Positions 1-5,105 of a stretch of 8,505 bases of DNA are shown here, one piece after another. The translations under genes and the position numbers were made by a program. Location: contig CAJFNE010000080.1 of the NCBI GenBank assembly GCA_904393855.1, positions 1 to 8,505 on the forward strand, read 5' to 3'. Position 1 is the stretch's first letter. Each line of letters opens with the position of its first letter. This stretch comes from an uncultured Oscillibacter sp. Lineage in GTDB: Bacteria > Bacillota > Clostridia > Oscillospirales > Oscillospiraceae. The notes beneath the pieces are model-generated. The model was given only the letters and a program-made list of their open reading frames with translations. It made no database searches and was not told the origin of the DNA.

Positions 1-443
1 TGATTCCCCATGGCCTCGGCGGTGAGGGCGGCCTCCTCCGCCACCGGCATGTCGCTGGTGCCGCCGGTGGCCACCACGATGTTCCCCAGCCGCTTCTGCT
101 CCCCGGGGAAGGCCAGGGCCAGCCGGGCCTCGGCATGGTAGTCCAGGGGGACGGACTTCGCCACCTCGGCCGCCGCCTCCGGGGAGATGCGGGTTACCAG
201 GATGTTCCGGCAGCCCCGCTCGCCCATCGTCCCGGCGATGCCGGCGATCTGCTCCGGGGTCTTGCCGGCCCCGTAGATCACCTCCGCCGCCCCCTGGCGG
301 ACGGAGCGGTGGAAGTCCACCTTGGCGTAGCCCAGGTCCTCAAAGGGAGCCTCTTTCAATTTCAGCAGGGCGTCCTCCGGAGAGGTGCTGCCATCCGCCA
401 CCCCCCGCAGCAGGGCCAAAATGTCGTGCTTGTTGTCCATCAT
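1..443 (-). CDS. larB: LarB, pyridinium-3,5-biscarboxylic acid mononucleotide synthase (partial, 3' end outside window)
   Basis: LarB carries out the first step of nickel-pincer nucleotide (NPN) synthesis: it carboxylates the pyridinium ring of nicotinic acid adenine dinucleotide and hydrolyses off AMP, in the cytoplasm. The visible 147 codons hold the N-terminal region with DLGYAKVDFHRSVRQGAAEVIYG (residues about 36-58), a close match to the LarB signature, and then the start of the AIR-carboxylase (PurE)-like domain with ATGGTSDMPVAEEAA near the window edge. Family members are about 250 residues, so roughly 100 are missing. The gene starts 12 bases after the larE stop, with GAGGAG as ribosome binding site. 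Two adjacent ATG codons (443 and 440) are both possible; the second has the better 7-base spacing. It forms an operon with larE. larC, the nickel-inserting partner, may follow outside the window. Confidence 0.9.
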   Translation of the reverse strand, partial: MMDNKHDILALLRGVADGSTSPEDALLKLKEAPFEDLGYAKVDFHRSVRQGAAEVIYGAGKTPEQIAGIAGTMGERGCRNILVTRISPEAAAEVAKSVPLDYHAEARLALAFPGEQKRLGNIVVATGGTSDMPVAEEAALTAEAMGN

Positions 444-455
444 CAAACTCCTCTC

Positions 456-1211
456 TCAGGTAGATGCGGCCCGCGGGACCAGATCCAGAAGAATGCTCGT
501 AAAATCGCTTTGCAGCGCGGCCAGCAGCTCCGCTTGATGCTCCAGGACCAGGGGGTACTGCTCCGCGGTCACCTGGATGCGGGCCGCGCCGTGGAAGAGC
601 CGCACCCGGAAGTCCCGGAGGCCCAGGGCCGCTAGGGCGCTCTCCGCCCGCTCCACCCGCGCCAGGTCGCCGGCAGTGATGGGTGTTCCGGTGGGAATCC
701 GGGTGGCCAGACAGGCGTAGGCGGGCTTGTTCCAGGTGAAGAGCCCGGCCTCCCGGGAGCGGCGGCGGACCTCCTCCTTGGTGAGGCCGCACTCCCGCAG
801 GGGGGAGCGCACCTCCAGCTCCCGCAGGGCCCGCATGCCGGGGCGATCCCCCGCGTCATCGGAGGCGTTAGTGCCGTCCAGCAGGACGGTGTACCCGTCG
901 TCCCGGGCGGCTTGCCAGAGGCGGGAGAACAGGGCGGTCTTGCAGTGGTAGCACCGCTGGGGGCCGTTGGCCGCCGCCTCCGGGACGGCCAGAATATCCG
1001 CGTCCACCACCGTCATGGGCACGTCCAGCTCCGCCGCCAGGCGGCAGGCATCCTCGTACTCGAACCGGGGCTGGAAAGCGGTCTTGACATAGTAGGCCCG
1101 CACGTCACAGCCGGATTCCTTGGCCGCCCACAGGAGGAAGGCCGAGTCCGTTCCGCCGGAGAAGGCCACGGCGGCCTTCGGGACCTGGCGGAAAAAAGCT
1201 TCCAAAGTCAT
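456..1211 (-). CDS. larE: LarE, ATP-dependent sulfur insertase for nickel-pincer nucleotide, three-cysteine type
   Basis: LarE activates the carboxylates of the LarB product with ATP and replaces them with thiocarboxylates, giving the ligand that LarC loads with nickel. The 251-residue protein has the PP-loop SGGTDS at residues 18-23, the segment RCYHCK with Cys87 and Cys90, and ACLATRIPTG with Cys167. Cys167 aligns with the sacrificial Cys176 of Lactiplantibacillus plantarum LarE. That enzyme, as I recall it, lacks the other two cysteines, whereas the three-cysteine form (Thermotoga maritima type) binds a [4Fe-4S] cluster and can act repeatedly. The cluster assignment here is therefore inference from the residues. 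The start is supported by AAAGGAG five bases upstream. The gene is first in an operon with larB, and its expression is probably governed by the leader and terminator just upstream. No LarA (lactate racemase) is in view, so the client enzyme is unknown. Confidence 0.92.
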   Translation of the reverse strand: MTLEAFFRQVPKAAVAFSGGTDSAFLLWAAKESGCDVRAYYVKTAFQPRFEYEDACRLAAELDVPMTVVDADILAVPEAAANGPQRCYHCKTALFSRLWQAARDDGYTVLLDGTNASDDAGDRPGMRALRELEVRSPLRECGLTKEEVRRRSREAGLFTWNKPAYACLATRIPTGTPITAGDLARVERAESALAALGLRDFRVRLFHGAARIQVTAEQYPLVLEHQAELLAALQSDFTSILLDLVPRAAST

Positions 1212-1226
1212 AGGAACTCCTTTCGC

Positions 1227-1278
1227 AAAAAAAGAGGGCGCCTGTTTTCTCCTTGCTTCAGCAGGAAAAACAGGCGCC
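1227..1278 (-). terminator. Intrinsic terminator in the larE leader (attenuator)
   Basis: On the minus strand GGCGCCTGTTTT pairs perfectly with AAAACAGGCGCC. Pairing continues with bulges to a TGAA loop, and the stem is followed by CTC and seven T. It ends only about 6 bases before the larE ribosome binding site, inside the larE transcript and not behind any gene. It must therefore be read through or disrupted for larEB to be expressed, which is the hallmark of attenuation control. Confidence 0.85.
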
Positions 1279-1405
1279 TTCTGGACACCAATCGGAATGG
1301 GATGCGATGGATAGGGCTCCTCTCCGCGGCCGTATGGTGCTGGAGGGACCCGGGGAAAACGATTATCCCGACTTCAGTCGGGGCATGCGGCTTCGTGCCG
1401 TCTGG
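1279..1405 (-). ncRNA. Structured 5' leader of larEB, candidate cis-regulatory RNA of unidentified class
   Basis: Between the promoter and the attenuator lie about 125 bases with several hairpins in the transcript direction. One is CGGC-ACGAA-GCCG (1400-1388). The second is CCCGAC-TGAA-GTCGGG (1382-1367). The third is a longer imperfect stem pairing 1351-1342 with 1325-1314 (GGG...CTCC with GGAG...CCC). I could not match it to a riboswitch class known to me and see no T-box sequence (GGGTGG...). The presence of a leader upstream of an intrinsic terminator supports RNA-based control, but neither the ligand nor a conserved fold is shown by one sequence. Confidence 0.45.
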
Positions 1406-1410
1406 TTGCT

Positions 1411-1441
1411 ATTATACCAGCGGGGGTGGGTGGAAAGTCAA
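1411..1441 (-). promoter_or_regulatory. larEB promoter
   Basis: Minus-strand TTGACT (1441-1436) and TATAAT (1416-1411) are separated by 19 bases. An extended -10 TG sits directly ahead (TGGTATAAT), which can compensate for the long spacer. The predicted start is near base 1404, giving a leader of roughly 190 nt before larE. Confidence 0.75.
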
Positions 1442-1486
1442 GAGGAAATTTACCATTTTTCAAAAAAATGCAGGACGCCATCTTAC

Positions 1487-1503
1487 GATAAGTATGACTT
1501 ATC
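1487..1503. promoter_or_regulatory. Palindrome GATAAGT-ATG-ACTTATC, candidate operator
   Basis: A perfect inverted repeat with 7-bp arms and a 3-base spacer. It sits 21 bases upstream of the -35 box of the aldo/keto reductase promoter and about 46 bases upstream of the larE -35 box on the other strand. Its place suggests a regulator site for one of the two divergent promoters. The regulator is unknown; the nearby TetR protein is one candidate. Confidence 0.4.
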
Positions 1504-1524
1504 TGAAAAGGGGCGGAAATCAGA

Positions 1525-1553
1525 TTGATAAACGCGGCGGACGACGGTAAAAT
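1525..1553 (+). promoter_or_regulatory. Promoter of the truncated aldo/keto reductase
   Basis: TTGATA (1525-1530) and TAAAAT (1548-1553) are separated by 17 bases, a near-consensus vegetative promoter. It lies about 50 bases ahead of the reductase start codon. It is apparently intact although its gene is broken. Confidence 0.65.
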
Positions 1554-1602
1554 CAGCTCCAGAAAACAGGAGGGATGAAAAGATCGTGAGGAGGAATCGT
1601 TT

Positions 1603-1902
1603 ATGATGCAGGGCGATCGGAACGTGGATTTTGGCTTTGGATGCATGCGGCTGCCCGTGCTGCAGGCCAACGAGCCGGACGCCTTTGAATACGGGAGGAT
1701 CGAGCGGTTCTTTGACGCTTTCCCGGTCCAGGGCTTCCCGTACTTCGACACGGCCGATATCTATCACGGATACCACACCGAGGAGGCGGTGCGCGGGGCT
1801 CAAGCGCCCCTGCGGGGATGGCGGCGGGATGCTGCTGCGGGGTCCGTTCCTCACGAAAAAGCCCGCAGCATTTTGGCGACAAAAGACCTTGCAATCTCAT
1901 AG
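1603..1902 (+). pseudogene. Aldo/keto reductase, N-terminal remnant
   Basis: The frame begins with FGFGCMRLPVL and continues to GFPYFDTADIYHGYHTEEAVRGA, which is the first strand, the Asp/Tyr catalytic motif (FDTAxxY) and the following helix of the aldo/keto reductase barrel. Resemblance stops near base 1800, after about 66 codons. The rest of the open frame (to 1902) is low-quality sequence that from base 1851 is simply the antisense of tetR. Family members are about 300-380 residues, and the catalytic Lys and His, all cofactor-binding parts and any C-terminal domain are missing. The start is well supported: AGGAGG lies 8 bases before ATG 1603 (a second ATG follows at 1606), and a good promoter lies upstream. 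I read it as a deletion remnant; a very short functional protein is unlikely. Confidence 0.75.
1833..1870 (-). repeat. Inverted repeat spanning the tetR stop codon
   Basis: TGCTGCGGG (1833-1841) pairs perfectly with CCCGCAGCA (1862-1870), leaving a 20-base loop that contains the tetR stop. It could form a stem-loop at the end of the tetR transcript, but there is no T-run after it, so it is not a standard terminator. Confidence 0.3.
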
Positions 1903-2480
1903 ATGGAATAGCGGGGATAGTGCATATGGGCCAGCTCCATGGCCTTCTGCTGCTTTTCGGTCGCGCTTGTGTAGGGGTAAATCCCAAACAGGAACGGAAA
2001 CAGGGCGTAGAGGAATTCCTGGATATCGCCGGCCGTCATGTGGGGAAAGAACTTCTCCAGGCAGTTGGACAGGGCCCCCATGGCGCCGGCATAGACCCTT
2101 TTGAACGCCACCAGGTTCTCGATGCGGCTGTTGCCCTCCATGTCATAGAGATTCATGCTCATCAGCTTCAGCATGCACCCCCGTTTCTCCAGCGTGCGGG
2201 CCAGCGCATCCGCAAAGGCCTCCGCGGACAGGGACGCGTGCTGGCGGGAGATTGCCTCCAGATCCGCGGTCCAGGCCTTGTACTCCCGCTGGAGCAGGGC
2301 CAGGAAGATCTCCTCCTTCGTCTGAAAATAGTTATAGATGGAGGTGCGGGTGAAAGAGGTTTTCGCTCCGATATCCCGGATCGTAATGTCCTTGAAGCCC
2401 ATCGTCTCGTACAGGGAGGCGCAGGCGTTGATGATCTCCTCTTTTCGCGCGTTCATCAGTTCTTCCGAGCCCTTTGGCAT
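1851..2480 (-). CDS. TetR/AcrR-family transcriptional regulator
   Basis: A 209-residue regulator of typical TetR length. Residues about 10-60 form the helix-turn-helix domain, with the family pattern KEEIINACASLYETMGFKDITIRDIGA followed by the recognition-helix stretch TRTSIYNYFQTKEEIFLALL. The remaining all-helical region is the ligand-binding and dimerisation part and is too divergent to predict a ligand. The start is set by AGGAGG with an 8-base gap. It lies downstream of the DUF362-flavodoxin operon, separated by a terminator, and convergent with the aldo/keto reductase remnant. By context it may repress those redox genes; a perfect palindrome in the DUF362 promoter is a plausible target. 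That link is inference. Confidence 0.9.
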   Translation of the reverse strand: MPKGSEELMNARKEEIINACASLYETMGFKDITIRDIGAKTSFTRTSIYNYFQTKEEIFLALLQREYKAWTADLEAISRQHASLSAEAFADALARTLEKRGCMLKLMSMNLYDMEGNSRIENLVAFKRVYAGAMGALSNCLEKFFPHMTAGDIQEFLYALFPFLFGIYPYTSATEKQQKAMELAHMHYPRYSIYEIARSFVAKMLRAFS

Positions 2481-2548
2481 GGTAAAATCCTCCTCTTCCA
2501 GCCGAAACGCGTACTGCGGAGCGGGCGTCCGGCCGATCTTGAGCCTGG

Positions 2549-2573
2549 CCGCGGATCAGCAATGCTGCCGCGG
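2549..2573. repeat. Imperfect palindrome upstream of tetR
   Basis: CCGCGG and CCGCGG flank CAGCA-A-TGCTG, making a near-symmetric 25-base element about 70 bases ahead of the tetR start. It could be an autoregulatory operator or a leader hairpin. I find no convincing -10/-35 pair for tetR next to it. Confidence 0.3.
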
Positions 2574-2600
2574 TAGGCTATGGCATGTCTGTTCCGCGCG

Positions 2601-2636
2601 GAAAACCGGACGGGGAGGCTATCCCCGTCTGGTTTC
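2601..2636 (-). terminator. Intrinsic terminator of the DUF362-flavodoxin operon
   Basis: Minus-strand arms of about 13 bp around ACCAGACGGGGA / TCCCCGTCCGGT, with one G-T type mismatch and a 5-base loop, are followed by TTTT. It begins about 16 bases after the flavodoxin stop codon and separates that operon from tetR. Confidence 0.75.
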
Positions 2637-2652
2637 GTGGATCGCGGGTACT

Positions 2653-3129
2653 TTACAGATTCAGCGTGCGCTTTGCCCACTCCGCCGCGCCGGAGCCGTT
2701 CAGCAGCTGTCCCTTCTTCCAGTCGGCCTTGGGGCAGTGGGCCTGTAAGCTCTTTTCCGCCTTGCTGATTCCGCTGCCGCCGGAGGTGGCAAAGGGAATC
2801 AGCGTCTTGCCGCTGAAATCATAGCTTTCCAGGAAAGTGTCCACGATGCGGGGCTCCACATACCACCAGATGGGGAAGCCTACAAACACGGTGTCATACT
2901 GCTCCATATGCTCCACCGGCGACCCGATGGCGGGGCGGCAGGCCGGGTCGTTCATCTCGACGGTGCTGCGGCTTTTCCTGTCCATCCAGTCCAGGTCGGC
3001 GGAGGTGTAGGGCTCCGTGGGCTGGATCTCGTACAGGTCCGCGCCGATGGCATTTGCCATTTCCTTTGCCACCCGGGCGGTGACACCGCTGGCGGAAAAG
3101 TAAGCGATCAGGGTTTTCTTGCTCATCAT
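2653..3129 (-). CDS. Flavodoxin family protein
   Basis: A 158-residue protein of flavodoxin length. TLIAYFSASGVTARVAKEMA (residues 6-25) is the first strand plus the phosphate-binding loop for FMN. YDTVFVGFPIWWYVEPRIVDTFLE (79-101) and GKTLIPFATSGGSGI (107-121) are the other FMN-contacting loops typical of the flavodoxin_4 type found in clostridia. Such proteins act as soluble single- or two-electron carriers or small FMN-dependent reductases. No signal peptide is seen. Two adjacent ATG codons (3129, 3126) are possible starts; the ribosome binding site AGGG is weak, with 5- or 8-base spacing. It follows the DUF362 gene by 17 bases and is surely cotranscribed, which suggests that the two work together in an electron-transfer reaction. 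The physiological partner is not known. Confidence 0.9.
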   Translation of the reverse strand: MMSKKTLIAYFSASGVTARVAKEMANAIGADLYEIQPTEPYTSADLDWMDRKSRSTVEMNDPACRPAIGSPVEHMEQYDTVFVGFPIWWYVEPRIVDTFLESYDFSGKTLIPFATSGGSGISKAEKSLQAHCPKADWKKGQLLNGSGAAEWAKRTLNL

Positions 3130-3146
3130 ATCATCCCTTTGAAGAT

Positions 3147-4037
3147 TTAGATTTCAATCAGTTCGTATTCCCGGGAGCCGAAGCCCAGTTCGGCGGCGGC
3201 CTCAATGGTGTGGATGCCGTTGCGGCTGTTTACCCGCTCCATGAAGTGCTCCTTGCCCGGGTCGTTGGAGCTCATCACCAGGTCGATGCAGGCCTGGTCG
3301 ATGGCCACCGGGTCCAGGGAGGACAGGATGCCGATGTCCTGCATGCAGGGGTCCTCAGCCACGGCGCAGCAGTCGCAGTCCACGGACAGGTTCTTCATCA
3401 CGTTGATGAAGGCGATCTTCCCCTGGAAGTGGGCCACCACGCTGGAGGCGGCGTCCGCCATGGCCTCCGGGAACACCACGGAGCTGGCGTGCTGCTCCCA
3501 GGTTTTGAAACGGTCGTCCGTCGCGCCGGCGGAGTGGATCAGGGCTTTGCCCTTGGCGCTGGCGCAGCCGATGGCCAGCTGCTTCAGGGCTCCGCCGTAG
3601 CCGCCCATGGGGTGGCCCTTGAAGTGGGCCAGCACCAGCATGGAGTCGTAATTCAAGATGTTCTTGCCCACGTGGTTCTCCTTGAGGATTTTGCCATGGG
3701 GGATGGGCCAGACCACGTCCGGGCCCTCGGCGTCCATCAGGTCCACATCGAAGTATTGGGTCCAGCCGTGCTCCTCCAAAAGCTTCCGGTGGGACTCCGT
3801 GTGGTCCCGCACGCCGCCGGCGGCGTCGCCGTAGGCGGTGTTGCACTCCACGATGGTGCCGTGGACCTCCTCCACCATGGGCCGCCAGAACTCCGGCCGC
3901 AGGAAGTTCTGGTTGCCCTTCTCGCCGGAGTGGACCTTCACAGCCACTTTCCCGGGCAGCTCCAGGCCCAGAACACGATACAGTTCCACCACTTTCTCAG
4001 GGGTGATGACTTTGGAAAAATAAACTTTGGATTTCAT
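3147..4037 (-). CDS. DUF362 domain-containing protein
   Basis: A 296-residue protein of the DUF362 family, whose biochemical role is not established. Recognisable family parts are VAVKVHSGEKGNQNFLRPE (31-49), the glycine-rich AHFKGHPMGGYGGALKQLAIGCAS (137-160), and VDCDCCAVAEDPCMQDIGILSSLDPVAIDQACIDL (219-253). The last contains Cys221, Cys223, Cys224 and Cys231, a possible metal or Fe-S ligand set. Unlike longer members, it has no appended CxxCxxCxxxCP ferredoxin module. AGGAGG lies 8 bases before the start. A strong promoter with a palindromic operator lies about 170 bases upstream. The flavodoxin gene follows directly, so a flavin-linked redox task is plausible but unproven. Confidence 0.88.
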   Translation of the reverse strand: MKSKVYFSKVITPEKVVELYRVLGLELPGKVAVKVHSGEKGNQNFLRPEFWRPMVEEVHGTIVECNTAYGDAAGGVRDHTESHRKLLEEHGWTQYFDVDLMDAEGPDVVWPIPHGKILKENHVGKNILNYDSMLVLAHFKGHPMGGYGGALKQLAIGCASAKGKALIHSAGATDDRFKTWEQHASSVVFPEAMADAASSVVAHFQGKIAFINVMKNLSVDCDCCAVAEDPCMQDIGILSSLDPVAIDQACIDLVMSSNDPGKEHFMERVNSRNGIHTIEAAAELGFGSREYELIEI

Positions 4038-4185
4038 AGGAAGGACCTCCTTATTATGATTTCGATGGATGTCACAGAGCGGACAGGCGCATGGCCTCTT
4101 TCCCCCATGCAGCGGGTGCGGTGCGGGAGAACAAGCGGAGGAGTCATCCGACTTCTTCTGCGCTGGCGGATGCCACGACTGTATT

Positions 4186-4213
4186 TTGACACTGTGTCAG
4201 CAACTGATATATA
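4186..4213 (+). promoter_or_regulatory. Possible divergent (plus-strand) promoter
   Basis: TTGACA (4186-4191) and TATATA (4208-4213) are separated by 16 bases. The -10 box is the same self-complementary hexamer used by the opposite promoter. No protein gene follows on this strand before the terminator at 4363-4410, so a product would be a short RNA of roughly 190 nt. Confidence 0.35.
4187..4199. promoter_or_regulatory. Perfect 13-bp palindrome TGACACTGTGTCA, likely operator
   Basis: TGACAC-T-GTGTCA lies just downstream of the DUF362 -10 box, over the expected transcription start, and also overlaps the -35 box of the possible divergent promoter. A half-copy, TGACACAG, recurs in the DUF362 -35 region. 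Position and symmetry fit a repressor site. The neighbouring TetR regulator is the first candidate. Confidence 0.6.
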
Positions 4214-4236
4214 GCACGGTTCCTGGGCTGTGTCAA
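4208..4236 (-). promoter_or_regulatory. DUF362-flavodoxin operon promoter
   Basis: Minus-strand TTGACA (4236-4231, a perfect -35) and TATATA (4213-4208) have the optimal 17-base spacing. The transcript would carry a leader of about 165 bases before the DUF362 start. The rest of the gap between this promoter and the terminator at 4363 holds no gene that I can recognise. Confidence 0.75.
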
Positions 4237-4362
4237 GAGGCTTTTTGCAAGATTTACCGAATTTTCAATCCCTGTCGGCGGATTTCCCCCTGGATGGGAG
4301 GGATGCGCCGGATAAGATGCTCATCCAGCGCTTTCAAACGCCGCGTGCAGCCATTTGCGGAC

Positions 4363-4410
4363 AAAAAAAGCTTCCTGCCGGGCATCGTGATGTCCCGGCA
4401 GGAAGTTTTT
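4363..4410 (-). terminator. Terminator after hxlR, bidirectional
   Basis: CTTCCTGCCGGG (4371-4382) pairs perfectly with CCCGGCAGGAAG (4394-4405) around an 11-base loop. The minus-strand transcript of hxlR then runs into seven T; in the plus direction five T follow, so it can stop transcription both ways. Confidence 0.85.
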
Positions 4411-4457
4411 CCGCATGGTGGATTTTTTAGATTCCAGCAGTGCGGTCCGCGCCGCGC

Positions 4458-4808
4458 TTACAGAGGGGACCCGGACGCCTCCTCGTTTTTCGCCTTGTAC
4501 TCCTCGCCCCAGCTCTGCATAGCGTCCAGGATCGGCTTTAAGCTGCGGCCCAGGTCCGTCAGGGTGTACTCCACCCGGGGCGGCACCTCCGGGTAGACGG
4601 TACGGGTCAGCAGGCCGCTCTGCTCCATCTCCCGGAGCTGGGCGGTCAGCACCTTCTGGGACACGTTCCCCACGGATTTTTTCAGCTCGCCGAACCGCTT
4701 CGTCCCTGGCATCAGGTCCCGCAGGATCAGCACCTTCCACTTATCGCTGATCAGCGTCAGCGTGGTCTCCACCGGGCAGGCCGGAAGTGTCTTTGCCGCT
4801 GCTGGCAT
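4458..4808 (-). CDS. HxlR-family winged-helix transcriptional regulator
   Basis: A compact DNA-binding protein with CPVETTLTLISDKWKVLILRDLM near its N-terminus, then GTKRFGELKKSVGNVSQKVLTAQLREMEQSGLL (recognition helix) and the wing VPPRVEYTLTDLGRSL. These together are the HxlR signature. The frame is open to ATG 4829, but that codon has no ribosome binding site. ATG 4808 has AGGAGG 8 bases upstream and gives 116 residues, so I choose it. Cys11 (in CPVE) sits where family members such as YodB and HypR have the N-terminal redox-sensing cysteine, suggesting a response to electrophiles, quinones or disulfide stress; that is inference. It is divergent from the LysM-SnoaL gene, the usual position of a local regulator, and two matched promoter modules nearby may be its targets. 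Confidence 0.9.
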   Translation of the reverse strand: MPAAAKTLPACPVETTLTLISDKWKVLILRDLMPGTKRFGELKKSVGNVSQKVLTAQLREMEQSGLLTRTVYPEVPPRVEYTLTDLGRSLKPILDAMQSWGEEYKAKNEEASGSPL

Positions 4809-4856
4809 CCTAGATCCCTCCTGTTCCATTGGTATCTTTTCAGACTGTACATCCTG

Positions 4857-4886
4857 ATTTTACCGTATCACCCCACGGGGCGTCAA
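4857..4886 (-). promoter_or_regulatory. hxlR promoter
   Basis: Minus-strand TTGACG (4886-4881) and TAAAAT (4862-4857) are separated by 18 bases. The spacer contains the symmetric run CCCC-AC-GGGG (4871-4880), which could be a regulator contact site. The start codon is about 50 bases downstream. Confidence 0.65.
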
Positions 4887-4967
4887 TGGCAAAGCAAAAA
4901 TTTGAAAAACTTGTAGACAGGGGAGAGGGCCGTCAGAGCCCTGGAACGGCACAATGGTTTCCTTACA

Positions 4968-4986
4968 GTAACCGTCCAAAAGTTAC
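4968..4986. promoter_or_regulatory. GTAAC-N9-GTTAC inverted repeat
   Basis: Two 5-base half-sites in inverted orientation lie between the divergent hxlR and LysM-SnoaL promoters. The same GTTAC/GTAAC element recurs as a tighter palindrome at 6158-6173, again just upstream of a CACAA-N2-TTGTG module. It is a possible regulator half-site pair. Confidence 0.35.
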
Positions 4987-5002
4987 CGATCAGTGCCTAT
5001 CC

Positions 5003-5048
5003 CACAAAATTGTGCGTACTTTTCAGGTGGATTTGTTTGCGCTATGAT
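5003..5048 (+). promoter_or_regulatory. Promoter-operator module A (LysM-SnoaL gene)
   Basis: The palindrome CACAA-AA-TTGTG (5003-5014) is followed by CGTAC, a -35-like TTTTCA (5020-5025), 17 bases, and TATGAT (5043-5048). The palindrome, the CGTACTTT run and every spacing are the same as in module B at 6179. This conservation between otherwise different intergenic regions is strong evidence for a functional shared operator and promoter. Confidence 0.75.
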
Positions 5049-5105
5049 GCAGTCACAAGGACGGGGAACACCCCTCCGGACAACATCGCAAAAGAGACAT
5101 GCACC

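Noticed and set aside
1279..1405. A T-box, SAM-I or ZTP riboswitch in the larE leader
   Set aside because: The conserved boxes that I know for these classes are not present, so the class is left open.
1575..1589. A four-codon mini-ORF (ATG AAA AGA TCG TGA) ahead of the aldo/keto reductase
   Set aside because: The purine-rich run touches its ATG directly, leaving no usable spacing, and such a short frame is expected by chance.
1780..1870. An insertion sequence or attachment site at the aldo/keto reductase breakpoint
   Set aside because: No terminal inverted repeats, target duplication or transposase fragment are visible; the 9-bp inverted repeat at 1833-1870 lies around the tetR stop, past the break.
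3210..4214. A 334-codon plus-strand open frame opposite DUF362
   Set aside because: His/Val/Gly-rich antisense translation without domains; the minus-strand DUF362 reading is unambiguous.
4253..4375. A minus-strand open stretch (reading RLKALDEHLIRRIPPIQGEI) that looks like the tail of a gene
   Set aside because: It has no start codon with a ribosome site, begins within the hxlR terminator and matches no family that I recognise.
4809..4829. Upstream ATG 4829 for hxlR
   Set aside because: The only good ribosome binding site, AGGAGG, lies inside this extension and serves ATG 4808.
5010..5105. An upstream start for the LysM-SnoaL protein at 5010
   Set aside because: This extension covers the -35 and -10 of module A, and its translation would place 32 residues before a classic signal peptide.
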